Shown in pieces: positions 29,501 to 37,037 of a DNA stretch of 64,000 nt. A model generated the notes under the pieces. That model searched no databases. It was not told the origin of the DNA and saw nothing but the letters and a program-made list of their open reading frames with translations. Source of the DNA: Mycobacterium sp. D16R12 (lineage in GTDB: Bacteria > Actinomycetota > Actinomycetes > Mycobacteriales > Mycobacteriaceae); contig NZ_MAFC01000003.1 in NCBI RefSeq assembly GCF_002013465.1, forward strand, positions 1 to 64,000, read 5' to 3'. Position numbers and translations under genes: made by a program. Numbering within the stretch: the first letter of the stretch is position 1; each line of letters starts with the position of its first letter.

Positions 29501-29911
29501 GGGCTCCGAGGACGCCAGCACCGGCAGCCCCGCCTCACGCGCAGCCGTGATCGCGCGGGCCTTGTTACCCGTCAGCTCCAGGACGTCAGCGGGCGGTCCC
29601 ACAAAAGTGATACCCGCCCTGGCGCATGCCGCCGCCAGCTCGGGGTTCTCCGACAGAAATCCGTAACCCGGGTAGATGGCGTCGGCGCCGGCGTTCTTGG
29701 CCGCCTTGACCACCTCGGTCACCGACAGGTAGGCGCGGACCGGATGCCCCTTCTCGCCAATCTGGTACGCCTCATCGGCCTTCAGCCGATGACCCGAATT
29801 GCGATCTTCATACGGGTAGACGGCGACCGTCGCGGCACCTAGTTCGTAGGCGGCACGAAATGCCCGGATCGCGATTTCACCGCGATTGGCGACAAGAACC
29901 TTCGAGAACAT
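26525..29911 (-). CDS. pyc: Pyruvate carboxylase
   Basis: A biotin enzyme that carboxylates pyruvate to oxaloacetate. The 1128-aa chain has the biotin carboxylase domain (FVKAVAGGGGRGMR; EMNPRIQVEHTVTEE), the carboxyltransferase domain (DTTFRDAHQSLLATR; VHVHTHDTAGG) and the C-terminal biotinyl domain with Lys1096 in EAMKMEA. ATG 29911 (MFSKVLVANRGEIA) is preferred to GTG 29917, because TACGGT at 29920-29925 leaves too little space for the GTG. The rsmD start overlaps its stop. Confidence 0.98.
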   Translation of the reverse strand: MFSKVLVANRGEIAIRAFRAAYELGAATVAVYPYEDRNSGHRLKADEAYQIGEKGHPVRAYLSVTEVVKAAKNAGADAIYPGYGFLSENPELAAACARAGITFVGPPADVLELTGNKARAITAAREAGLPVLASSEPSASVEELLAASESMEFPVFVKAVAGGGGRGMRRVAEREQLREAIEAASREAESAFGDPTVFLEQAVINPRHIEVQILADTAGNVIHLYERDCSVQRRHQKVIELAPAPNLPAGLREQICSDAVAFARHIGYSCAGTVEFLLDERGKHVFIEMNPRIQVEHTVTEEITDVDLVASQLRIASGETLDDLGLHQDTLAPPRGFALQCRITTEDPANGFRPDTGRITAYRSPGGAGIRLDGGTTLGAEVGAHFDSMLVKLTCRGRDFQTAVARARRAVAEFRIRGVATNIPFLQAVLDDPDFRSGHVTTSFIEERPQLLTARSSADRGTKILNYLADVTVNKPHGAKPSKVYPHDKLPSIDLSAPAPDGSRQRLLALGPEGFAKALREQKAVGLTDTTFRDAHQSLLATRVRTTGLLAVAPYVARLTPELLSIEAWGGATYDVALRFLKEDPWERLAELREAVPNICLQMLLRGRNTVGYTPYPETVTKAFIREATATGVDIYRIFDALNNIEAMRPAIDAVREVGGSVAEVAMCYTGDLSSPGENLYTLDYYLKLAEQIVDAGAHVLAIKDMAGLLRPPAAATLVTALRSRFDLPVHVHTHDTAGGQLATYLAAWQAGADAVDGAAAPMAGTTSQPSLSAIVAAAAHSEYDTGVSLTAVCDLEPYWEALRKVYAPFESGLPSPTGRVYTHEIPGGQLSNLRQQAIALGLGDQFEEIEARYAAADRMLGRLVKVTPSSKVVGDLALALVGTGVSADEFASDPGRFDIPESVIGFLRGELGDPPGGWPEPFRTRALEGRGPARAEVELTADDQTQLDGDSATRRAALNRLLFPGPTKEFLAHREQYGDTSRLSANQFFYGLRYGEEHRVKLEKGVELLIGIEAISDADERGMRTVMCILNGQLRPVQVRDRSIDSAVASAEKADRNNADHVPAPFAGVVTLNVVSGQKVTAGETIGTIEAMKMEASITAPKAGTVARVALTETSQVEGGDLLVVIS

Positions 29912-29919
29912 AGTCACAG

Positions 29920-29925
29920 ACCGTA
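29920..29925 (-). promoter_or_regulatory. -10 box for pyc
   Basis: TACGGT on the minus strand, 8 nt before ATG 29911. The mRNA would begin within 1-2 nt of the start codon. Confidence 0.4.
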
Positions 29926-29972
29926 CCGTGAGGATTCAGCGAACGCGCGTCCGCTGAACTTCACAATTCGGT

Positions 29973-30542
29973 TCAGACGAGTGTGATCCAGTAATCCCAG
30001 AATCGCTCGACAATTGCCAGGATCACCGCGACGTACCAGAAAGCCACCAGCGACCATCGCCATTGATAGAGGACCCTCGCCCAGCGATGAGATCCCAATG
30101 GCCGCAAGGCAATCGATGCACTGACCACCAACAGCGGAATCGTGACCGTCCAGACCACCATGCAGTACGGGCACAGCGCACCGATCCGGTACAGACTCTG
30201 GAATATCAACCAATGGACGAAGACCGCTCCCAGCAGGCTTCCGCTGGCCAGACCGCCCCAGTACCAGCGCGGCAGCTCCACCTTGGCGACCGCCAGCACG
30301 CCCGTCACCAGCACCACCGTGAACGCCACGATGCCGATGAGCGAGTTGGGGAATCCGAAAGCCGAGGCCTGCTCCGTCGTCATCACCGAACCGCAGGAAA
30401 TGATCGGATTCAGGCTGCAGGACGGGACATAGGTTGGGTCGAGCAGGATCTCGATCTTCTCGATGGTCAGGGCCAGCGCGGCGGCCAACCCGGCCACCCC
30501 GGCGACCAGGACGTACCAGGCGGTCGCGGGGCGGATCGTCAC
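29973..30542 (-). CDS. Vitamin K epoxide reductase (VKOR) family protein
   Basis: A 189-aa integral membrane protein that re-oxidises DsbA with menaquinone as electron acceptor. It has about five hydrophobic helices, the loop cysteine pair (SCSLNPIISCGSV) and the redox-active ALCPYCMVVW. Its GTG start overlaps the dsbA stop by 4 bp (GTGA), a functional pairing that matches Rv2968c-Rv2969c. Confidence 0.93.
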   Translation of the reverse strand: MTIRPATAWYVLVAGVAGLAAALALTIEKIEILLDPTYVPSCSLNPIISCGSVMTTEQASAFGFPNSLIGIVAFTVVLVTGVLAVAKVELPRWYWGGLASGSLLGAVFVHWLIFQSLYRIGALCPYCMVVWTVTIPLLVVSASIALRPLGSHRWARVLYQWRWSLVAFWYVAVILAIVERFWDYWITLV

Positions 30543-31312
30543 TGCAGGCCCGGAACAGGTCCGGTGATGTCCGTGACGGCCTTGATCAGGTCTGCCGGGG
30601 TGGTGTTCCTCCCGAGTTCCCAGTCCTTGCCGTTGATCCGGATAGTCGGTGTGGCCTGAATGTTGAGCTTCGGCCCGAGCTCCTTGACCATGTTGATGTA
30701 CTTCTTGTCCTTGATGCACTTGGACACCGCATCGGACGCGCCCACCGCCTTGGCCTGATCGATCAGCCATTTGTCGTCGTGCCAGGTTTTGGCATTGACC
30801 TCATCGGGCTGATTGTTCGGGTCGTAGAGCGCGGAGTGGAACTTGAGGAACAGCTCGTCGGACTGGTCGGCCACACAGTAGGCGGCCGCCGCAGCCCGCG
30901 ACGAATAGTCGCGTTTGAGCCGGGGCACATCCAGGATTCCGACGATGTTGTAGTCGGCACGCACCGCGCCGGTATCAATGAGCTTCTTGACGGTGGGCCC
31001 GAACTCCTGCTCGAACATGGCGCACGCCGGACAGATCGGATCCTCGATCAGAGTCAGGACGACCTTGGGGTCGGTGGTTCCCTCTTTGGTGATGAGCTTG
31101 GCCGGCCCCGGGGTGATCACCTCAACCGCCTTGACCTCACCCGCGGGCGGAGCCGGCGGACCCGGGTCCTTTTTGTTCTTGACGACGATGAAACCCACCA
31201 GCCCCGCGGCGAACAGCACGACGATCGCCGTGAGTGCGATTTGGATGAGCTGGCTTCGGCGCTGCTCCGACTTCTTGAGGTCGTAGCTGGGGGGTTGCTT
31301 CGGTTTGGCCAC
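30539..31312 (-). CDS. dsbA: Membrane-anchored DsbA-like disulphide oxidase
   Basis: A 257-aa DsbA-family protein with an N-terminal membrane anchor (LIQIALTAIVVLFAAGLVGF), a Pro-rich linker and a thioredoxin fold with CPAC in EDPICPACAMFE, and the cis-Pro loop QATPTIRING. GTG 31312 is chosen over 31318 because TAGGCT lies exactly 6 nt before it and because M. tuberculosis Rv2969c starts at the same point. It oxidises exported protein thiols; VKOR, encoded in overlap downstream, regenerates it. Confidence 0.92.
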   Translation of the reverse strand: MAKPKQPPSYDLKKSEQRRSQLIQIALTAIVVLFAAGLVGFIVVKNKKDPGPPAPPAGEVKAVEVITPGPAKLITKEGTTDPKVVLTLIEDPICPACAMFEQEFGPTVKKLIDTGAVRADYNIVGILDVPRLKRDYSSRAAAAAYCVADQSDELFLKFHSALYDPNNQPDEVNAKTWHDDKWLIDQAKAVGASDAVSKCIKDKKYINMVKELGPKLNIQATPTIRINGKDWELGRNTTPADLIKAVTDITGPVPGLQ

Positions 31313-31318
31313 GCGCAC

Positions 31319-31324
31319 AGCCTA
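31319..31324 (-). promoter_or_regulatory. -10 box of dsbA-VKOR
   Basis: TAGGCT on the minus strand with 6 nt to GTG 31312. The same hexamer serves three other genes in the window. Confidence 0.55.
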
Positions 31325-31335
31325 CCGGGCAAAAA

Positions 31336-32382
31336 TTAGCGAGACAGGTGCGCGCGCAGCGCCGAGGTCAGCTCGTCCACGGCCGCTGCCGGAGCACCGC
31401 GCAGCCGGGCCATGTTGTAGAAGCCGTGAATCAGTGACCCCTGTACCCGCAGGTCCACCGGCACTCCGGCGGCCCGCAGCTTCTCCGCGTACTCGTTGCC
31501 TTCATCGCGCAGCGGGTCGAAGCCTGCGGTCGTGATGAGTGCCGGGGGCAATCCCGCCAGGTCCGCGGCCAGAATCGGTGACACTTGGGGGTCGGACTTG
31601 TCGACGTCTGACCCATCGAAGTAGTGACCTTCGAACATGTCCATGGCCGCCTTGGTGAGGAAAAAGCCCTCGGCGAAAAGATCGCGTGACGGCCGGCGCA
31701 CGGTGAAGTCGACGGCCGGATAGATCAGGAACTGCAGCAGCGGCAGCTGTGCACCGGTGTCGCGTGCCTGCTGCGACACGACGGCGGCAAGGTTGCCGCC
31801 GGCGCTGTCGCCGCCCACCGCAACCCTGTCGGGTGTGGCACCGAGTTCACCGGCATGCTCAACGGCCCAGAGATAGGCGGCCAGGCAGTCTTCAGCCGCG
31901 GCAGGCGCCGGATGTTCGGGGGCCAGCCGGTAGTCCACCGACAGCACCGGCACACCCGCATCGCGACACGTCTGCCGGCAGGCCTGGTCGTGTGTGTCCA
32001 GATCGCCGATCACCCAGCCTCCCCCGTGGAAGAACACCAGCACGGCGCCGGTGTTCTCGACCACCGGCCGGTAATGCCGGACCGGGATGGGGCCGGCCGG
32101 GCCGGGAATGGAGAAGTTGCGCACCTGCCCCACCGGGGTGCTGAACGACAGCAGCGCCGACTGCTTGCGGATGTTGGCGCGACTCTCTTCGACGTCCTCG
32201 CCCTTGGTGATCTCGCCCTCGCCCATCAGCTCCATTCCGCGCAGCAGCAGCTGAGTGGACGGATCCAGAATGTTGCCGTCGATGATCACCTGGCGACCGG
32301 CCATGGCTCGTCGAATCGCGAGGGGAATGTGCGGTGTCGCGGCGGTGCTGACACGCAGGGCGAGGTCGCGTAAAGGGCTCAC
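31336..32382 (-). CDS. lipN: Lipase/esterase LipN (HSL family)
   Basis: A 348-aa hormone-sensitive-lipase-type esterase. The oxyanion-hole motif HGGG (119-122), nucleophile Ser193 in GDSAGG, a catalytic Asp (AGFDPLRDEG) and His (SLIHGFYNM) are all present, with no signal peptide. Its position next to dsbA-VKOR-pyc corresponds to Rv2970c (LipN), which hydrolyses short- to medium-chain esters. The GTG start has TACGGT 6 nt upstream; the promoter region is shared with the divergent F420 oxidoreductase. Confidence 0.9.
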   Translation of the reverse strand: MSPLRDLALRVSTAATPHIPLAIRRAMAGRQVIIDGNILDPSTQLLLRGMELMGEGEITKGEDVEESRANIRKQSALLSFSTPVGQVRNFSIPGPAGPIPVRHYRPVVENTGAVLVFFHGGGWVIGDLDTHDQACRQTCRDAGVPVLSVDYRLAPEHPAPAAAEDCLAAYLWAVEHAGELGATPDRVAVGGDSAGGNLAAVVSQQARDTGAQLPLLQFLIYPAVDFTVRRPSRDLFAEGFFLTKAAMDMFEGHYFDGSDVDKSDPQVSPILAADLAGLPPALITTAGFDPLRDEGNEYAEKLRAAGVPVDLRVQGSLIHGFYNMARLRGAPAAAVDELTSALRAHLSR

Positions 32383-32388
32383 GACGTA

Positions 32389-32394
32389 ACCGTA
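32389..32394 (-). promoter_or_regulatory. -10 box of lipN
   Basis: TACGGT on the minus strand, 6 nt before GTG 32382. Part of a 35-bp divergent intergenic region with both -10 boxes back to back. Confidence 0.5.
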
Positions 32395-32405
32395 GCGAGT
32401 GCTCC

Positions 32406-32411
32406 TAGGCT
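32406..32411 (+). promoter_or_regulatory. -10 box of the 32.4-kb F420 oxidoreductase
   Basis: TAGGCT with 6 nt to ATG 32418, the leaderless layout. Confidence 0.55.
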
Positions 32412-32417
32412 GCCGGT

Positions 32418-33302
32418 ATGGATATCGGCATTGCCCTGCCCTTCATGTGCCGGGAGTACACCCGCGAGTCGACCATCACCTGGGCCCGTCTGGCCGAAGA
32501 AGGAGGGTTCTCCACGATCTCCTCCGGTGAGCGGATCTCGTATCACAACCAGGAGATGTGGGTGACGCTCGCGGCAGCGGCGGCGGTCACCGAACGCATC
32601 CGGATACTCGCGAATGTCTCTGTGCTGCCCGCGCATCCGGTGCCGCTGGTCGCCAAACAAGCCGCAACGCTGGATGTGTTGTCCGCGGGCCGGTTCACCC
32701 TGGGAGTGGGTGTGGGCGGGCGCGAACACGACTACCGATCATTGGACGCGTCCTTCGACCGCCGCCACCAGCGTCTCGATGACCAGGTGGCCGAGCTGCG
32801 GCGGCTCTGGCGGGGCGAGCCTCCGTTCGAGGGCGCCGATCCGGTGGGCCCTGCGCCTGTGCAGGCCGGCGGCCCTCCCATCGTCGCCGCCGCGATCGGC
32901 CCGAAATCGCTGGCCCGCGCGGCACAATGGGCCGACGGCATCACCGGTTTCAGCGTTTCCGGGGCACCGTCCGAGCTTGCCTACTCGGCGGGGGCCGCGC
33001 GCGCGGCGTGGGAGGAGGCCGGGCATGCCGAACCACCGCTGCTGTCCAGCGGGTGCTTCTACACGCTGGGAATTCCCGACGCCGAGTCCGAACTCAAACA
33101 GTTCACCAGTGACTACCTCGCCATCTTCGGACCGCAGATCGCAGAGAATGTTCCGAAGACGTTGACCAACTTCGATGCCGACGCGTTGAGCCGCACCCTC
33201 GACGGAGCGCAGCAGGCCGGGCTCGATGAATTCATCCTGGTTCCGGGGGCGTCCGATATCGCAGTGATCGAGGCGACAATTGAACTTATCGAGAAACGCT
33301 GA
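32418..33302 (+). CDS. F420-dependent LLM-class oxidoreductase
   Basis: A 294-aa luciferase-like TIM-barrel oxidoreductase, likely F420-dependent by family. It begins MDIGIALPF and shows ISSGERISYHNQEMWVTLAAAAAVTERIRI, the ATLDVLSAGRFTLGVGVGGREHDY cofactor loop and WADGITGF. It shares little direct sequence with the relative at 4167-5003. Substrate unknown. Divergent from lipN with a 35-bp gap. Confidence 0.83.
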   Translation: MDIGIALPFMCREYTRESTITWARLAEEGGFSTISSGERISYHNQEMWVTLAAAAAVTERIRILANVSVLPAHPVPLVAKQAATLDVLSAGRFTLGVGVGGREHDYRSLDASFDRRHQRLDDQVAELRRLWRGEPPFEGADPVGPAPVQAGGPPIVAAAIGPKSLARAAQWADGITGFSVSGAPSELAYSAGAARAAWEEAGHAEPPLLSSGCFYTLGIPDAESELKQFTSDYLAIFGPQIAENVPKTLTNFDADALSRTLDGAQQAGLDEFILVPGASDIAVIEATIELIEKR

Positions 33303-33415
33303 CCGAGGCGAAAACCCCTCTAGCAGTGTGCGATTCAGATACCGCCCGAAGAACTTGCCCGCAAGGAAAATGACTTCTTCTTCGAAGTTTGCGGTGCAGC
33401 GAGGATCCCGCGCCC

Positions 33416-33435
33416 ATGAGACATTGATGTATCAT
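33416..33435. promoter_or_regulatory. TetR-type operator at the lipase promoter
   Basis: ATGAGAC-N6-GTATCAT is a 20-bp imperfect palindrome, 57 bp before the lipase start. Over 25 positions it agrees at 20 with a site upstream of the nearby tetR gene, including a TGAG that follows the palindrome in both. It overlaps a possible -10 (TATCAT), so binding would repress. Confidence 0.6.
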
Positions 33436-33492
33436 TTGAGTCGACTATGGCGCACGCATGGGCGGGTCGCGCCCGTTTAAGGAGTTGTTGTG

Positions 33493-34734
33493 ATGTCCAG
33501 GAATCTTGACTGGAGATGGGGCGCAGTTGCCGCAGTGGTGATCTTGGCCGGAGCACTGGCCGGGTGTTCCTCGCCTCAATCAGCACCGGAGCGGGCGCAC
33601 ATGAATTTCCAGGTGAGTACGGATTCTCAGGGCACTTACGAAGTGCCGTCCCATTTGCCCGACGGCAATCGTGGCGATTTGATTGCCTCGGCGAACCAGG
33701 GAGTGGACGTCGGCTTGGAGGCATCGAGCCGTATAACCCTTCTCTATCGCTCGGTGAATTCACGGGGGCAGGATGTTGTTGTCAGTGGAGTTTTACTGAT
33801 TCCACAGGGAGAAGTACCCGCCGGAGGCTGGCCGCTGATTTCCTGGGCGCACGGAACAGTGGGCATCGCGGACCGTTGCGCCCCCTCCCACTCCCCCACG
33901 ATGGGTGGCGAATTCAACGGGGAGTACGTAAAGTCACTATTGAATGCAGGCTACGCAGTCGCGGCTACCGACTATATCGGTTTAGGCACCCCCGGCGATC
34001 ACACGTACATGGGCGCCATCGACCAGGGTAATGCCGTGGCCGATATCGTCCCAGCCGTCCGCCAAATCAACCCCCATTTATCCGAGAATTGGTTCGTCAT
34101 CGGACACTCGCAAGGTGGGGCGGCAGCACTGTCCGCCACCCGTGCAGGCGTCAAGGGCCAGCTGCCCAGCGGCCTTAAGGCCGTGATCGCGATCGGTCCA
34201 GGCAACTCGGCCGAGAGTGCGCTTCAGGCGGTGATCGATGGGACTGACACCGACCCATTCGCTCCGGCCCTGGACCTCTTTGTTTTGATCGGCGCTGCCG
34301 CCGCCGATCAAAACATACATCTGGAACAGATTTTGTCGCCACAAGGACAGAAAATCATGGACGAGGTGCGAAACAATACGTGTCTGGCGGACCTGCTGAA
34401 TAACACAAGAAACTTACCCGGAGCTGATATATTTCTTCATGATTCTCGAACAATTGCGGAGTTAAGTCAACGTTTGAAAATATATGGAAATCCGGACAAT
34501 GGACCTACCAATGGTCCTGTACTAATCATTACCGGAGACGCCGACACTATCGTCCCCACGGCTGGCACGCTAAAGCTTATCGATAGTCTCCGCCGACAAG
34601 GATCAGAAATTGATGACCTCGTCTTACCCGGACAGGGTCACATACAACCCCTCTACGATTCCTTCTGTGAGCAACAACGGTTTCTAGCAGCCCATGGCGG
34701 TCCGCCGGCACCACAAACCTGCTCAAAACGCTAA
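33493..34734 (+). CDS. Secreted lipase-family lipoprotein
   Basis: A 413-aa alpha/beta hydrolase of the secretory lipase (LIP) family. The signal sequence ends in LAGC (lipobox). It has ISWAHGTVGIADRCAPS, nucleophile GHSQGG, a late Asp (ITGDADTIVP) and His (PGQGHIQP), and cysteines typical of exported members. ATG 33493 has AAGGAG 8 nt upstream. The region 34300-34560 is markedly A+T rich, unlike the neighbours, suggesting horizontal origin. Convergent with the tetR gene, whose promoter carries the same operator. Substrate unknown. Confidence 0.83.
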   Translation: MSRNLDWRWGAVAAVVILAGALAGCSSPQSAPERAHMNFQVSTDSQGTYEVPSHLPDGNRGDLIASANQGVDVGLEASSRITLLYRSVNSRGQDVVVSGVLLIPQGEVPAGGWPLISWAHGTVGIADRCAPSHSPTMGGEFNGEYVKSLLNAGYAVAATDYIGLGTPGDHTYMGAIDQGNAVADIVPAVRQINPHLSENWFVIGHSQGGAAALSATRAGVKGQLPSGLKAVIAIGPGNSAESALQAVIDGTDTDPFAPALDLFVLIGAAAADQNIHLEQILSPQGQKIMDEVRNNTCLADLLNNTRNLPGADIFLHDSRTIAELSQRLKIYGNPDNGPTNGPVLIITGDADTIVPTAGTLKLIDSLRRQGSEIDDLVLPGQGHIQPLYDSFCEQQRFLAAHGGPPAPQTCSKR

Positions 34735-34825
34735 ACAGACCTGGGGCCATGTGGACATGCTCAGAGTGGTTGCCAGTGGCAAGCGAAGTCGATTGACGGC
34801 AAAGGCAGTGCCGCCCACTGACGTC

Positions 34826-35368
34826 TCAGGGAGTGTTCACCCCATGCAGCATCAGGCTGGCGATCATGTGGGAGAAGTCTCGGCGGGCGACCCTTCCGGT
34901 CTGGATAGCCCAGGCCGCGCCGGTGATCAGGCTGAAGAAGACTTCGGTAAGCCACACCGCCGTCAAATCGGTACGGAACTGGCCGCCTTTTTGCCCTCGC
35001 GCAAACAGCGCAGTGATCTGATCCTCAACACCTGAAAAGCCTTCAAGAGTCTCGGGAAGGTCCAGGTTCTGATACTGCGCATAGATGAGAACGAGTTGGT
35101 CTGCTATCGGCTCACAGGCTCCGACCAACCGCTCCAAGGCATCGGTCGCCGAGTCCTCGGTCAACCGCGCTCCGGCCAACGCCGACTCCATATTGCTCAC
35201 CGCCAGCACGGTCAGTGCTTCTATCAATGCGGCTCGGCCCACAAAATGTCGATGAAGCGTCGCACGACTCACTCCCGCTGCCGCCGCGATCTCATCCATA
35301 GTCGCCGTCGGCTGTCTGCCCAAGAAGACAGCCGCCGCATGCAACAAGCTGTCTCGACTCACAGCCAT
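34826..35368 (-). CDS. TetR-family regulator
   Basis: A 180-aa TetR repressor. The N-terminal helix-turn-helix reads TATMDEIAAAAGVSRATLHRHFVGRAALIEA; the rest is a helical ligand-binding domain with little conservation. A 20-bp palindrome about 40 bp before its start recurs at the convergent lipase gene promoter, so autoregulation and control of the lipase are likely. The ligand is unknown. Confidence 0.88.
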   Translation of the reverse strand: MAVSRDSLLHAAAVFLGRQPTATMDEIAAAAGVSRATLHRHFVGRAALIEALTVLAVSNMESALAGARLTEDSATDALERLVGACEPIADQLVLIYAQYQNLDLPETLEGFSGVEDQITALFARGQKGGQFRTDLTAVWLTEVFFSLITGAAWAIQTGRVARRDFSHMIASLMLHGVNTP

Positions 35369-35406
35369 TGGCCCTCCCGGTTGCTCCGCGAATAGCGGTA
35401 TCTCAT

Positions 35407-35426
35407 ATGCGACATAATCGTCTCAT
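35407..35426. promoter_or_regulatory. TetR-type operator at the tetR promoter
   Basis: ATGCGAC-N6-GTCTCAT, the mirror of the site at 33416-33435. TCTCATAT also occurs as a direct repeat 20 bp apart (35401 and 35421), which could allow a second dimer to bind on the next DNA turn pair. Confidence 0.6.
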
Positions 35427-35562
35427 ATTCGGCAGAGTTGACTTGGTGTGCTGACCCGGGCCTGGACCACGACCGAACGTCGACGGAGCCGAGGGCGTCC
35501 GGGCGCGATGAGTTAATTGATCCTCGTGTCAGCTGTGTCCGATGCCGCGGTCACGATCGAGC

Positions 35563-36276
35563 TCATCCAGACGCGCTGACCGATTCCGCGGGTGAGTTGA
35601 TCTCCCGCGCCGCGAAGTCCGCGGCCTGATTGGTCATCCCGTTGTCTCCGTACGAGCCGTGTGCGGCGTTATCGCTGCCGTCCGGGGAACAAATCGGATC
35701 CTCCGGGTTGCACATGTCGACGGTCTTACCCGCGTAGAGGTGCCCAATGTTGATGGGAGGGGCCGTGTTGTCGATCCGTTGCAGGAATCCGGTAGACGGC
35801 TTGCCGAACAGTGCCACCGCCGCGACATGGTCGGCCACCTCGGGTGGCATCGGCCCGGTGATCCCTTCCGGGAGCTCGAATCCCGGGGGCACCGTGTCTG
35901 CGGTGGTGTACGCGACGACCGCCGCACCCTGCGAGAAACCGCCGAGCACAATCTTGGTGTTGGGGCATCGCGCAGCAACATCCTTCACCCGGTTGCTGGC
36001 GTCGATGACGCCGTCGGCCGCAGTCGCAAACGCCAAGGACGCGGGGTACTCGACGGGATAGACCTCGACCGACTTGCCCTTGGTGCGCGCACGCAGCGCG
36101 CTGACAAACGCTTCTCCGGTGCCGCCGACACCTGGAGGTTCGAAAGTGCCTCTCGCAAATACGATCTCAACGTCGGGACACGCAGCAGCCGCTGCAGACG
36201 GCATGCCGACGGGCGAACTGAACAGTGCACACGCCACCGCCACGGCAAGTAACCAGCCCCATCGAATTCTCTTCAT
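35563..36276 (-). CDS. Cutinase-family secreted esterase
   Basis: A 237-aa cutinase-like protein (Culp type). A signal peptide (to about residue 32, SAAAAAC) is followed by CPDVEIVFARGTFEPPG, nucleophile Ser115 in GFSQG, and the Asp/His region DMCNPEDPICSPDG...AHGSYGDNGM. Four cysteines are placed as in cutinases. ATG 36276 follows GGTGGT. Such enzymes hydrolyse esters or phospholipids in the mycobacterial envelope; the true substrate is not known. Confidence 0.9.
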   Translation of the reverse strand: MKRIRWGWLLAVAVACALFSSPVGMPSAAAAACPDVEIVFARGTFEPPGVGGTGEAFVSALRARTKGKSVEVYPVEYPASLAFATAADGVIDASNRVKDVAARCPNTKIVLGGFSQGAAVVAYTTADTVPPGFELPEGITGPMPPEVADHVAAVALFGKPSTGFLQRIDNTAPPINIGHLYAGKTVDMCNPEDPICSPDGSDNAAHGSYGDNGMTNQAADFAAREINSPAESVSASG

Positions 36277-36311
36277 CAACGACCACCACCTGTTCGGGCT
36301 TCCGTTCCTGT

Positions 36312-37037
36312 CTACCACAAATTCAACGGTTGTGGACAGGCACGCGCCGCCTCACGGATGGCCTCGGCCGACCGCTGATCAATCGAAAGATGGTATCCAC
36401 GAATCACTTCCGCGAACTGCATCGAGTACTGGCACCAGAATGCCTTGTTCGGCGGCATCCAGGCCGAGGGCCCCGCATCACCCTTGTCCTTGTTTGCTTG
36501 CCCCTGCACCGCGATGAGATTGGCGGGATCATTGGCAAATCGCCAACGCATCGAGGGTTGCCATTCGCGCGCGCCCATGTCCCATGCGTACGCCAATGGA
36601 ACGATGTGATCGATCTGGACCGCTTCGCCGCTCTTCGGGCCGCGAGTAAAGGCCACCTGCGTTCCCGTGTAGGGATCGTGCAGCATCCCGGCGCCCACCG
36701 CGCTAGGGCATCTGCGTGTGAACACAAAGCTCTTGTCGGTCAGGTCGCGGTTCAAGATGTCGTTGCGTGTATCGCAGCCGTTGTGACCACCCGGAGCATC
36801 GGTGTCATCGGACCAGGCATCACCGAACTCGGCACGCTGATAGTCCTTGCCTCGCACCCGCTTGGGTATCACCATCACCCCGGCCAGTGGATCTTGCCCA
36901 GGGGCAAGCGTCGGAATATTCGATTGCCCGGCAACCGCATTGGCGCGTTGTAGCCGATACCGGGCCGATACCTGATACGCCACCACCACCGCGATCGCCG
37001 CGGCGATGGCGACGATGAGCACGGTGCGATTCCTCAC
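36312..37037 (-). CDS. HNH-family endonuclease-like protein (DUF1524)
   Basis: A 241-aa protein with an N-terminal membrane or signal segment (VLIVAIAAAIAVVVAYQ) and a DUF1524/HNH nuclease-type domain: GGHNGCDTRNDILNRDL, the metal-binding IDHIVPLAYAWDMG and the FANDPANLIAVQGQANKDKG helix. It probably acts outside the cytoplasm, as a secreted or surface nuclease. GTG 37037 overlaps the recG stop by 4 bp (GTGA), so its synthesis is coupled to that of a DNA repair helicase. Confidence 0.83.
   Translation of the reverse strand: MRNRTVLIVAIAAAIAVVVAYQVSARYRLQRANAVAGQSNIPTLAPGQDPLAGVMVIPKRVRGKDYQRAEFGDAWSDDTDAPGGHNGCDTRNDILNRDLTDKSFVFTRRCPSAVGAGMLHDPYTGTQVAFTRGPKSGEAVQIDHIVPLAYAWDMGAREWQPSMRWRFANDPANLIAVQGQANKDKGDAGPSAWMPPNKAFWCQYSMQFAEVIRGYHLSIDQRSAEAIREAARACPQPLNLW

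Noticed and set aside
28595..29842. 415-codon frame antisense to pyc
   Set aside because: Shadow of the biotin carboxylase domain, with no recognisable protein features.
33335..33763. Minus-strand frame across the lipase promoter
   Set aside because: Overlaps the lipase start and operator; no start signals and shadow-like composition.
34779..34791. TTGCC-AGT-GGCAA inverted repeat between the lipase and tetR
   Set aside because: Five-bp arms and no U-tract: too weak to call a terminator.
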